From NCBI RefSeq assembly GCF_964259225.1, contig NZ_CAXVKN010000010.1: 40,839 nucleotides of DNA; one strand, written 5' to 3'. Source of the DNA: Catenibacterium mitsuoka_A (lineage in GTDB: Bacteria > Bacillota_I > Bacilli_A > Erysipelotrichales > Coprobacillaceae). A program made the translations under genes and the position numbers. Below, in pieces: positions 32,383-38,830 of this stretch. Under the pieces are notes generated by a model that searched no databases, had not been told where the DNA came from, and saw only the letters and a list, made by a program, of their open reading frames with translations. Numbering within the stretch: position 1 is the first letter of the stretch; the number at the start of each line of letters is the position of its first letter.

Positions 32383-32436
32383 GACAGAACCCACCACGCC
32401 ACTGATTTTCATGCGCAACCCGGTGGGACTTTTTAT
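32383..32436 (+). ncRNA. Candidate small RNA in the 3' region of lysR
   Basis: About 54 bases from the expected start of the promoter above to a T-run. The arms CCCACC (32390-32395) and GGTGGG (32422-32427) close a 26-base loop that holds CGC/GCG, and TTTTT follows at 32430-32434. The segment is clearly more GC-rich than its surroundings and has no coding potential on the plus strand. I do not recognise a family. Confidence 0.5.
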
Positions 32437-32447
32437 TTCTTGCATAG

Positions 32448-32481
32448 AAAAAGAAGTAGTTATTAAAAACTACTTCTTTTT
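32448..32481. terminator. Bidirectional terminator
   Basis: The perfect 14-bp stem AAAAAGAAGTAGTT/AACTACTTCTTTTT has a 6-base loop. It ends the minus-strand membrane gene and backs up the plus-strand transcripts. Confidence 0.88.
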
Positions 32482-32896
32482 AGAATCCTAGATAACCTAG
32501 AATAGCACTTACATAGAATAAGATACCTGCAACGATTAATAAATAGTTAGACCAAGTGCTTTTCTTCTTTAAATAGAATGTATTCGCCTGTTCCCCTAAA
32601 TAAATAGGATATTCCTGTCCTTTTACATAATCTTTTTCAATCTTTTCTACTTTAAATTCCTGGATAGATGCCTGGTTATACTTCTTTGTACCATAAGAAT
32701 ACTGGAAGATAGGACGACAATATAAGTTATTGACTTTCTTATAACCATGGTAAATTCCTTTAATTTCTCTTTTATCTTTCTTAAAGAAGATTTCATAGAT
32801 TCCATAAGCCATGAGTAATGTTCCTAAAATAATAGATAGGATAATCATGAATGGAGATCCTGACTTAAAAGAGAAGAATGAAGTGTTCATATTCAT
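32480..32896 (-). CDS. Small membrane protein (DUF3592-like)
   Basis: A 138-residue protein with one membrane helix near residues 17-38 (MIILSIILGTLLMAYGIYEI) and another at the C-terminus (LLIVAGILFYVSAILGYLGF). They flank an extracytoplasmic or cytoplasmic beta-rich section (IKGIYHGYKKVNNLYCRPIF and EYPIYLGEQANTFYL). The layout resembles DUF3592 proteins. The ATG at 32896 follows GGAGG; the longer frame is not supported. The function is unknown. Confidence 0.75.
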   Translation of the reverse strand: MNMNTSFFSFKSGSPFMIILSIILGTLLMAYGIYEIFFKKDKREIKGIYHGYKKVNNLYCRPIFQYSYGTKKYNQASIQEFKVEKIEKDYVKGQEYPIYLGEQANTFYLKKKSTWSNYLLIVAGILFYVSAILGYLGF

Positions 32897-32997
32897 ATAT
32901 TCTACCTCCATAGAGTATTCTACCAATATTTCGTGAGTAAACAATATTTTTTTTGATTTTTCGTGTATAATATAGAATGTAATTAAAGGGGGTTCTC

Positions 32998-34194
32998 ATG
33001 GATATTATTAAAAACTTAAAGTCACGTTTTGATTCTGTGCAATGTGATTTTCTTATTGCGATTGCCGCAATATTCCTTCCTTTCTATATTACTGTAGTGA
33101 TTCATGCAATTATATTCTTTAAATGGATCAAACAGGGTGAAGTAAAGAAAGGTTATGAAGAAACAAAACGAAGCAAATATATTATTTTCTTCTCAGCACT
33201 TATTTTCTTAACAAGTGTCTTTTATCAGAACTGGCCAGGGGCTGGTGTATCATTAGGTTATTTGATGTTATATAGTATGACACTTGTATATAGACGTCAT
33301 GCAAGTGAAGAACTATTTGATACAATGTTGAATATAGTGATTGGTTTAAGTGTATTTGCAGCTGTGTGGGCTATTATTGAATATATATTCATCTTAAGAC
33401 AGTTTGATCTTGAGGGATGGTATTTGGTTGTATTTAATGCACCACAGTATCGTACAAATGCGATGTTCTTTAATGCGAACTACTATGCAATGATGATTGA
33501 GTTCTTTGTGGCTATTTGTTTCTATAAGTTCTTGAAGTATACTCATAATCATGGATTCATGAATCATATTAAAGAAATAGTGATTATTGGTTTAATTACA
33601 TTACTTAACTTATTCTGTCTATATTTAACAGGATGTCGTACTGCATGGCCTGCACTTGCTGGTGGTCTTGCGATTATGTTGTTGTTTAATCGTAATTATA
33701 AGAGTTTTGGTGGTATTTGTGCTGTAGGTGCAGCGGGTGTTGGTTTCTTTATTGCGAAACCTCAATATATTCCACGTATGAGCAATATTGTGAAGTACTT
33801 AGGGGTAAGAAAACATATCTGGGAAGTTGCTATTCAGAACATTAAGACACATTTCTTATTTGGTGAAGGACCTATGACATATTGGCATATTTATGCACAA
33901 TATAATGGGCATCCTACACAGCATTCACATAATATCTTTATTGATCCTGTTTTATGTTTTGGGATTATAGGATTATTAGTGATTGCACCGTTCTTCATTG
34001 AAAATATTAAACGTTTATATCGCTTATTAAGAACTAAGTGTAATCCTACTCTTGTTGCTTTAATTGTAGGCTATATTGTGATGATTTATATTCATGGATT
34101 ACTCGATTATACAATCTTCTTTGTATCAACTGGATTCTTATTTGCGATGATAGTAAGCAGCTTTGACATTTATAGAAAAGAAATTGATCAATAA
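32998..34194 (+). CDS. O-antigen ligase-like polytopic membrane protein
   Basis: A 398-residue protein with about ten membrane spans. The conserved segment LTGCRTAWPALAGG (near residue 216) and the extracellular loop with GEGPMTYWH and HSHNIFIDPVL (near 290-322) match the Wzy_C/O-antigen ligase family, whose Gram-positive members join or polymerise surface glycans. There are no glycan genes next to it, so its substrate is unknown. It is preceded by GGGGG. A hairpin terminator lies at its stop codon, immediately before the cyuA ribosome-binding site. Confidence 0.85.
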   Translation: MDIIKNLKSRFDSVQCDFLIAIAAIFLPFYITVVIHAIIFFKWIKQGEVKKGYEETKRSKYIIFFSALIFLTSVFYQNWPGAGVSLGYLMLYSMTLVYRRHASEELFDTMLNIVIGLSVFAAVWAIIEYIFILRQFDLEGWYLVVFNAPQYRTNAMFFNANYYAMMIEFFVAICFYKFLKYTHNHGFMNHIKEIVIIGLITLLNLFCLYLTGCRTAWPALAGGLAIMLLFNRNYKSFGGICAVGAAGVGFFIAKPQYIPRMSNIVKYLGVRKHIWEVAIQNIKTHFLFGEGPMTYWHIYAQYNGHPTQHSHNIFIDPVLCFGIIGLLVIAPFFIENIKRLYRLLRTKCNPTLVALIVGYIVMIYIHGLLDYTIFFVSTGFLFAMIVSSFDIYRKEIDQ

Positions 34195-34215
34195 GGCAAT
34201 GATTCATTGCCTTTT
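34193..34215 (+). terminator. Terminator between the O-antigen ligase-like gene and cyuA
   Basis: The 9-bp stem AAGGCAATG/CATTGCCTT (34193-34201 with 34205-34213) leads into Ts and then directly into AAGGAG of cyuA. Confidence 0.8.
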
Positions 34216-34232
34216 TAATAAGGAGAAAAAGA

Positions 34233-35489
34233 ATGGATAAAAAACTTTATGAGACTTATGTAAGAATCTTAAATAAGGAACTCGTAACTGCCATGGGATG
34301 TACAGAACCTATCGCAATTGCATATGCAGGAAGTCTCGCAAGAAAGACATTAGGTAGTATGCCAAATAAGATTTTGATTGAAGTCAGTGGTAATATCATC
34401 AAGAATGTTAAGAGTGTTATTGTGCCTCATACTCATGGAAACAAAGGTATTGAAACAGCGGCCTGTATTGGGATTACAGGCGGAGATGCAGAAGCAGAAT
34501 TAGAGGTTATTAGTCATGTGACGGAAGAAGATATTATTGCGATGACTGAACTTATGAATAGTGCTTCTATTAAAGTACAGCCTTTAGAATCCCCTTATTC
34601 TTTAGATATTCGTTTAACTGTATCTAATGATGAACATGAAGCAATGGTACATATTGCGGGAACACATACACATATTGTAGAAATGACAAAAGATAATGAA
34701 ACTATTGTATGTAGAGAAGCATTGAAACAAACTATTGATGAAGATTATCTCACTCTTACTATGCATGATATCTATACTTTTGCGAAAGAAGTAGAGATTG
34801 ATGATGTAAAAGAGTTATTAGATCAGATGATTGCATGTAATACTGCCATTGCACAAGAAGGAATGCATGGTGATTATGGGGCTAATATTGGTAAGGTGAT
34901 TGCGATTAGAAAAGATTTACCAAGTCTATTAAAGGCATATGCAGCAGCTGGTAGTGATGCAAGAATGAATGGTTGTGAACTACCTGTAGTGATTAATTCT
35001 GGTAGTGGTAACCAGGGATTAACTGTATCTGTACCTCTTATTGTTTATGCAGAAAGAGAACATCTAGATAAAGAGAAGTTATACCGTGCTCTTGTGATTT
35101 CTAACTTAACAGCCATTCATTTAAAGACTGAGATTGGTCGTTTATCTGCTTTCTGTGGAGCAGTGAGTGCGGGTGCTGCATGTGGTGCAGGACTTGCTTA
35201 TTTAAAGGATGCAAGTGAAGAAGTGATGAATCATACAATCGTGAATGCCTTAGCTATTACTTCTGGTATTATCTGTGATGGTGCTAAAGCAAGCTGTGCT
35301 GCAAAGATTGCGGTAAGTGTAGAAGCTGGTATTCTAGGTTATGATATGTATATGAATGGTCAGCAGTTCTATGGTGGAGATGGTATTATTTCTAAGGGTA
35401 TAGAAAATACAATCCATAACATCGGTGTATTAGGAAGTCAAGGTATGGCTTCTACTGACCAGGAAATTATTAAAATTATGTGTGAATAG
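34233..35489 (+). CDS. cyuA: L-cysteine desulfidase / UPF0597 protein
   Basis: A 418-residue protein of the serine-dehydratase-alpha-like UPF0597 family (E. coli CyuA/YhaM), which breaks cysteine into pyruvate, ammonia and sulfide with a 4Fe-4S cluster. The candidate cluster cysteines are in AMGCTEPIAIAYAGS (near residue 23), SAFCGAVSAGAACGAG (near 310) and GIICDGAKASC (near 348). The start at 34233 has AAGGAG. It opposes the cysteine-making cysK elsewhere in the window. It is separated from the upstream gene by an abutting terminator. Confidence 0.9.
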   Translation: MDKKLYETYVRILNKELVTAMGCTEPIAIAYAGSLARKTLGSMPNKILIEVSGNIIKNVKSVIVPHTHGNKGIETAACIGITGGDAEAELEVISHVTEEDIIAMTELMNSASIKVQPLESPYSLDIRLTVSNDEHEAMVHIAGTHTHIVEMTKDNETIVCREALKQTIDEDYLTLTMHDIYTFAKEVEIDDVKELLDQMIACNTAIAQEGMHGDYGANIGKVIAIRKDLPSLLKAYAAAGSDARMNGCELPVVINSGSGNQGLTVSVPLIVYAEREHLDKEKLYRALVISNLTAIHLKTEIGRLSAFCGAVSAGAACGAGLAYLKDASEEVMNHTIVNALAITSGIICDGAKASCAAKIAVSVEAGILGYDMYMNGQQFYGGDGIISKGIENTIHNIGVLGSQGMASTDQEIIKIMCE

Positions 35490-35490
35490 T

Positions 35491-35514
35491 AAAAGCTGCC
35501 GTTTGGCAGCTTTT
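35491..35514. terminator. Bidirectional terminator between cyuA and chbG
   Basis: The perfect 10-bp stem AAAAGCTGCC/GGCAGCTTTT (35491-35500 with 35505-35514) has loop GTTT. Confidence 0.88.
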
Positions 35515-36265
35515 AGTGTCCTATTTCGTCATATGTATATAAGTGTATATCATGTTCTTTAAGATAGTCTTTGAGTTCTTTTGAACATAACATCTCTGCT
35601 TCTTTTGTACGATCAAGAGTGAGAGAAGAAGTACGTAGTATTTGTGCATCTAGATATCCTGGATGACAAACCAATAAATCACAACCATCATTATGTGCAT
35701 TCTCTACCATTTCTTTAAATGATTTAAAAGGATCATAGCCTTCCTTCATACTCTCCATATGCATATAGAGTTTTTCTCCTGCCAGATCAACAGGTGTCCC
35801 ATCAAAAGAAATATCATTGAACTTTAGATTATGTCTTTTTGCGACAATTTCAATACCTTTTAATAGATTATCACTGGCTACTGCATGAGCTTCAAAATAG
35901 GAAGGCTCAAGATGAGTTATCTCTTTAAATCTTTTATATTGTGCTTCTATTTCTATAATTGCTTCTTCTAGTACTACAAAGTCTTCTTTACTTTGTCTAT
36001 ATGTTCTACTTGATTTGAATTGTCCATTTTCATCTACAAGACTTGGAATAAGTTTTGGATCACTGATGGGAGTACCAATACATACATTGGTATGCTGTCC
36101 TAAACAGATATCTAAATCCTTTACAAGTTCATAGCCTTCTACAGAATCAGGCATATTCACCATAAAACCAATATTCTTAATCACACCATTTTTCACTGTA
36201 TCATATATACCATAATTCACACCTCTGCTGTAACCTAAATCATCAGCACGTACCATAATCTTCAT
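35513..36265 (-). CDS. chbG: ChbG/YdjC-family carbohydrate deacetylase
   Basis: A 250-residue metal-dependent deacetylase of the YdjC fold, which removes an acetyl group from chitobiose-type disaccharides. Metal ligands appear as the Asp pair in MVRADDLGYS (near residue 7), the His in GQHTNV (near 62) and the His in LLVCHPGYLD (near 205). The ATG at 36265 follows AGGAGG; the frame to 36322 runs into the leader hairpin. The promoter carries a perfect cre site. Together with the PTS gene at the left edge this suggests use of N-acetylated sugars under glucose control. Confidence 0.88.
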   Translation of the reverse strand: MKIMVRADDLGYSRGVNYGIYDTVKNGVIKNIGFMVNMPDSVEGYELVKDLDICLGQHTNVCIGTPISDPKLIPSLVDENGQFKSSRTYRQSKEDFVVLEEAIIEIEAQYKRFKEITHLEPSYFEAHAVASDNLLKGIEIVAKRHNLKFNDISFDGTPVDLAGEKLYMHMESMKEGYDPFKSFKEMVENAHNDGCDLLVCHPGYLDAQILRTSSLTLDRTKEAEMLCSKELKDYLKEHDIHLYTYDEIGH

Positions 36266-36282
36266 AACAAATCCTCCTAAAT

Positions 36283-36351
36283 AAAAATGATCCTGGTTAT
36301 CATACTTATTATATATATACAATACATAATAAGATCATACCGCCAGGATCA
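36283..36351 (-). promoter_or_regulatory. Structured 5' leader of chbG, terminator-like
   Basis: A long imperfect hairpin: outer arms TGATCCTGG/CCAGGATCA (36288-36296 with 36343-36351), an internal loop, then inner arms TTATTAT/ATAATAA (36306-36312 with 36326-36332). On the minus strand it is followed by ATTTTTATTT and then AGGAGG. It begins about ten bases after the expected transcription start. It looks like an attenuator whose effector is unknown. Confidence 0.6.
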
Positions 36352-36366
36352 CTTCTTTCTATATAT

Positions 36367-36395
36367 AGTTTACCCTATAGTGTAAGCGTTGTCAA
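36367..36395 (-). promoter_or_regulatory. chbG promoter with perfect cre site
   Basis: The minus-strand TTGACA (36390-36395) and TAAACT (36367-36372) are 17 apart. TGACAACGCTTACA (36381-36394) matches the cre consensus at all 14 positions and overlaps the -35. Confidence 0.75.
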
Positions 36396-36404
36396 TTAAA
36401 GTAA

Positions 36405-36433
36405 ATAAAAAACCAAGTGCACTGCCACCTGGT
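36405..36433 (-). terminator. Terminator downstream of the toxin gene
   Basis: The 8-bp stem ACCAGGTG/CACTTGGT (one G-T pair; 36426-36433 with 36412-36419) is followed on the minus strand by TTTTTT. A second hairpin AACGCAATA/TATTGCGTT (36437-36445 with 36469-36477) lies just before it, giving the toxin messenger a structured 3' end of about 110 bases. Confidence 0.75.
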
Positions 36434-36546
36434 CTAAACGCAATATATTTCCGCGACTAGACGAATATTATTGCGTTTTTATTATATGTTATATTCTCCT
36501 TTTATGCAAGAGAAAGGGCAGTAACGAATAGATAGTATTTTATCAT

Positions 36547-36861
36547 CTAACCTTTTAATCGGCTTTCAATATCTGATGCACTATATAATACATCTGTTAC
36601 AATCACATTATCTCCCTGGATTACAAAAAAGACAGAGTAATTGTCTACCAGCAATCTTCTCATCTCTTTGCTTCGTTCCGGCTCTGATTCCATAATACAG
36701 ATTCTCTCAGCCATAGTATCCAATGTCAAAATAGCGTCCGCAATTCGGTTATATTGATCCATCGCATTTTCCGGTGCCTGAAGAACATAAGCGATATGAT
36801 TATACAACTGCTCCATATCAGCCAATGCTTCATTTGTAATCTCAACCGTATAGTGTTTCAT
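36547..36861 (-). CDS. RelE/ParE-type toxin of a type II toxin-antitoxin pair
   Basis: A 104-residue toxin of the RelE/ParE superfamily. The pattern EITNEALADMEQLYNHIAYV, MRRLLVDNYSVFFVIQGDNV and VTDVLYSASDIE fits the ParE-like fold; RelE members cleave ribosome-bound messenger while ParE members poison gyrase, and the sequence alone does not decide. The start at 36861 is one base after the antitoxin stop with GGGAGA upstream; the longer frame from 36903 is within the antitoxin. Base composition is a little richer in GC than the neighbours, a hint of transfer. Confidence 0.88.
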   Translation of the reverse strand: MKHYTVEITNEALADMEQLYNHIAYVLQAPENAMDQYNRIADAILTLDTMAERICIMESEPERSKEMRRLLVDNYSVFFVIQGDNVIVTDVLYSASDIESRLKG

Positions 36862-36862
36862 A

Positions 36863-37165
36863 TCAATGATTCTCCCTGAATTTTGCGAATGCTTCCGTTG
36901 CATTTTGCACTCTTCCTGCAGCTATATCATTGTAACCTTTTTCCAATTTCTGATGAATTTCTTCTGTTGTCATGCCATCTGCATGAATCGATACTGGTGC
37001 TTTTGGTAAAGAAACAGAAAATGGAATTCCACCTGTAAGAGAAATTTGATTCAAATACATATCAATCGCTGTTGACATAGGAACACCTAACTGAGACAAT
37101 ACTTTTTCTGCCCTCTCTTTGACGGCTGGGTTTACTCTTAAGTTTAATGTTGCTGATTTTCCCAT
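36863..37165 (-). CDS. RelB/DinJ-type antitoxin
   Basis: A 100-residue antitoxin. The N-terminal ribbon-helix-helix (ATLNLRVNPAVKERAEKVLS, then GVPMSTAIDMYLNQI and GGIPFSV) is the RelB/DinJ signature. The C-terminal part (TTEEIHQKLEKGYNDIAAG and onward) would wrap the toxin. The ATG at 37165 is correctly spaced from AAGGAGG; the GTG at 37171 is too close to it. A perfect inverted repeat upstream is the likely operator for autoregulation by the pair. Confidence 0.9.
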   Translation of the reverse strand: MGKSATLNLRVNPAVKERAEKVLSQLGVPMSTAIDMYLNQISLTGGIPFSVSLPKAPVSIHADGMTTEEIHQKLEKGYNDIAAGRVQNATEAFAKFRENH

Positions 37166-37189
37166 AATCACACCTCCTTGTTTCTTATA

Positions 37190-37212
37190 TTGTAACGCTT
37201 TTGTCGTTACAA
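37190..37212. promoter_or_regulatory. Operator of the toxin-antitoxin operon
   Basis: TTGTAACG-(7)-CGTTACAA is a perfect 8-base inverted repeat, 25 bases upstream of the antitoxin start. Ribbon-helix-helix antitoxins bind such sites. Confidence 0.7.
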
Positions 37213-37354
37213 CTCAAGTGCTATTTCTCACATGTATCTACTTTACAATTGAGGAATCTATAATCTTGTATTTTAGTCATTTTTATTTCTTTACAAAATG
37301 TATTTTTTGTTGTTTGACTCCATCTGATAATTATGCAATAGTTAGCTTTCAAAC
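37213..37354. other. AT-rich intergenic stretch
   Basis: Between the operator and the terminator of the structured RNA I see only AT-rich DNA with no supported reading frame. The operon promoter probably overlaps its right edge. Confidence 0.5.
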
Positions 37355-37545
37355 AAAAAACCATATACCCAATCGGATATATGGTCCTATATCTTATGTT
37401 CCGTTTGGGCTTTAGTTCTAAAGGGCGATGTAACTACATTAGTCTATGCCTTAACAACATAGACTGTTCAAACCAGCGAATGATGTCTCCATCATTTTGC
37501 GGCAGCAGTCCGTATCCCTGAAGTAACCTCACTTATCGATTTCAT
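37355..37545 (-). ncRNA. Unassigned structured RNA with its own terminator
   Basis: On the minus strand a chain of hairpins ends in a clear terminator. From 5' to 3': AATGATG/CATCATT capped by GAGA (37479-37496); AGTCTATG/CATAGACT (37441-37465); TGTA/TACA (around 37428-37439); CTTTA/TAAAG (37410-37423); then the 11-bp ACCATATATCC/GGGTATATGGT (37360-37385) and six Ts. GTTTG/CAAAC (37469-37473 with 37403-37407) can close three of these into a multibranch loop. The segment is more GC-rich than its flanks and has no open frame. It lies downstream of tRNA-Thr. Its 5' end is uncertain. The family is not recognised. Confidence 0.6.
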
Positions 37546-37609
37546 ATATATTTTAAAATACCTACTACTCATCCACAATAGACAAAATATATAACTTTGA
37601 CAAAATAAA

Positions 37610-37685
37610 TGGTGCCGACTGCAGGAATCGAACCTGTGACCTACGCGTTACGAGTGCGTTGCTCTACCTACTGAGCTAAGTCGGC
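37610..37685 (-). tRNA. tRNA-Thr (CGT anticodon)
   Basis: Minus strand: acceptor GCCGACT/AGTCGGC, anticodon loop CTCGTAA (anticodon CGT), T loop TTCGATT, discriminator A and encoded CCA. Two stem positions are unpaired A-C (31-39 in the anticodon stem, 49-65 in the T stem), so it may be slightly degenerate. It decodes ACG. Confidence 0.9.
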
Positions 37686-37695
37686 ATCTAAGTAT

Positions 37696-37723
37696 AGTAT
37701 AGTCTTCTTCTATTTAAAAACAA
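37696..37723 (-). promoter_or_regulatory. tRNA-Thr promoter
   Basis: The minus-strand TTGTTT (37718-37723) and TATACT (37696-37701) are 16 apart, about ten bases before the tRNA. Confidence 0.55.
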
Positions 37724-37725
37724 GT

Positions 37726-37753
37726 AAAAACCACTGGAGGAGAGCCAGTGGTT
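37726..37753 (-). terminator. Terminator upstream of tRNA-Thr
   Basis: The perfect 9-bp stem AACCACTGG/CCAGTGGTT (37729-37737 with 37745-37753) is followed by Ts on the minus strand. No minus-strand gene is seen between it and the next terminator at 37891, so a short untranslated transcript is implied. Confidence 0.75.
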
Positions 37754-37795
37754 CTAAAAAAAACAATTTAATACAATTAGAAGGGAGTTTTATTT

Positions 37796-37968
37796 ATGAA
37801 TCGTAAACAGGACGCTTTTATTATTAGGGAGTGGCCCTCTTTACAGTTATTACTATAATCTTAGTATATGAACTAATTATGAACATAAATAAAAAAAGAT
37901 CTGACTCCCTATTTCAGACCTTTCCAAGAGCTATTCTAATCGTAATACGACTCCCACAGTCATATTAG
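37796..37968 (+). pseudogene. Frameshifted small membrane peptide
   Basis: An ATG at 37796 with GAAGGGAG upstream encodes MNRKQDAFII and goes on to a stop at 37858. The +2 frame from 37828 carries a hydrophobic span, GVALFTVITIILVYELIMN, then basic NKKRS residues. One added base near 37827 would fuse both into a single-span peptide with a charged tail, like the small toxic peptides of type I systems. This may be a decayed toxin. A family match is not established. Confidence 0.35.
37891..37920 (-). terminator. Terminator downstream of the 235-codon gene
   Basis: The 7-bp stem with one G-T pair (37898-37904 with 37914-37920) is followed by seven Ts on the minus strand. Confidence 0.65.
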
Positions 37969-37998
37969 CATACTTTTTCTACAACAACAATATTTTTG

Positions 37999-38706
37999 TT
38001 ACGCTTTGTTTTCCATATCCTTTATTTTTTCAATAAAAGCAGGATCATATTTCTTTCTTAGGCTCTTTCCAGCAATATAGTTTGGAGAAGTTATTAGGGG
38101 ACCATACTTTAACTGGATACAGGCATCTAGATATAAGCCAAATACAGATGAAATATAACTATATGACTTGTTTAATGCATAAATATGGTAGAGGTTTAAA
38201 TCATTGAAAATGGATTTATCTGCCACAACACAGGCTACTAGTTTAGAACCTTCATAAATAGGATATACATAACCTGTTTCTAATCCAACTCTATACATCT
38301 TATATTTAACACCGTCATACTTTAATACAAAGTAACCTGATTGAGATGTAAAGCCTGTTTTCTGATAGATTACACCTAGACTTTCTTCTTCAAATAACAT
38401 TCCATATTTCTTATGTCCTACCTTATCCCATTCAGGTTTTATTTTGTCAGGATCATAGATTAATGAGAATTTACGTGAGAGAAAATTACCTTGAATTTCT
38501 CCTCCTTGATTAAACTGTTTAGGTAAAGAGGCTCCACCAAGTTTATTATTTCCTTTTGCGATTTCGTAATCTATATTAAAAGTAGATAGGATTTGGTTTA
38601 AGTCTATTATCATAATGATTTCACTGCCACTCAAAATGTGATTAAATATACTCACATCGAGATAATGTAAGTTCTCACGAACATTACTTACTATGTCACC
38701 GTGCAT
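37999..38706 (-). CDS. Hypothetical protein, possibly 5'-truncated by a mobile element
   Basis: An open frame of 235 codons that I do not recognise. It appears soluble and rich in Tyr, Lys and Gly (for example QSGYFVLKYDGVKYKMYRVG and LITSPNYIAGKSLRKKYDP), with beta-strand character and no signal peptide. Neither possible start, ATG at 38706 or ATG at 38613 (MIIDLNQILS), has a good ribosome-binding site, unlike nearly all other genes here. The IS607-type relic ends just upstream, so the original 5' end may be lost. The C-terminus ends normally with a terminator further on. Confidence 0.55.
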   Translation of the reverse strand: MHGDIVSNVRENLHYLDVSIFNHILSGSEIIMIIDLNQILSTFNIDYEIAKGNNKLGGASLPKQFNQGGEIQGNFLSRKFSLIYDPDKIKPEWDKVGHKKYGMLFEEESLGVIYQKTGFTSQSGYFVLKYDGVKYKMYRVGLETGYVYPIYEGSKLVACVVADKSIFNDLNLYHIYALNKSYSYISSVFGLYLDACIQLKYGPLITSPNYIAGKSLRKKYDPAFIEKIKDMENKA

Positions 38707-38709
38707 GCT

Positions 38710-38830
38710 TTGGATTGACCGAAATCATATCTACTCACAAGTTCTAGTGCACTCCATAGTCGTTAATTCCCGAAATAGCCTTCGGTACATACTTACGTTT
38801 GCGTTAGTTTATGCAACTTCGTAAGTCGTA
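38710..38830 (-). ncRNA. Candidate omega-RNA / right end of the IS607-type element
   Basis: On the minus strand, starting inside the last codons of tnpB, ACTTACG pairs with CGTAAGT (38820-38826 with 38791-38797) and CCGAA with TTCGG (38770-38774 with 38781-38785). TnpB guide RNAs are made from this position, running through the element's right end into flanking DNA that serves as the guide. The exact right end, perhaps near 38715, is not fixed from sequence alone. Confidence 0.45.

Noticed and set aside
32245..32445. Minus-strand frame over the lysR end and the small-RNA candidate
   Set aside because: It overlaps a confirmed lysR C-terminus and lacks a ribosome-binding site.
36437..36477. 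AACGCAATA/TATTGCGTT hairpin as a plus-strand terminator
   Set aside because: It has a T-run on the plus strand, but no plus-strand transcript is expected here; it more likely belongs to the toxin messenger tail.
37119..37415. Plus-strand frame of 98 codons over the toxin-antitoxin promoter
   Set aside because: It runs antisense to the antitoxin and the structured RNA, without translation signals.
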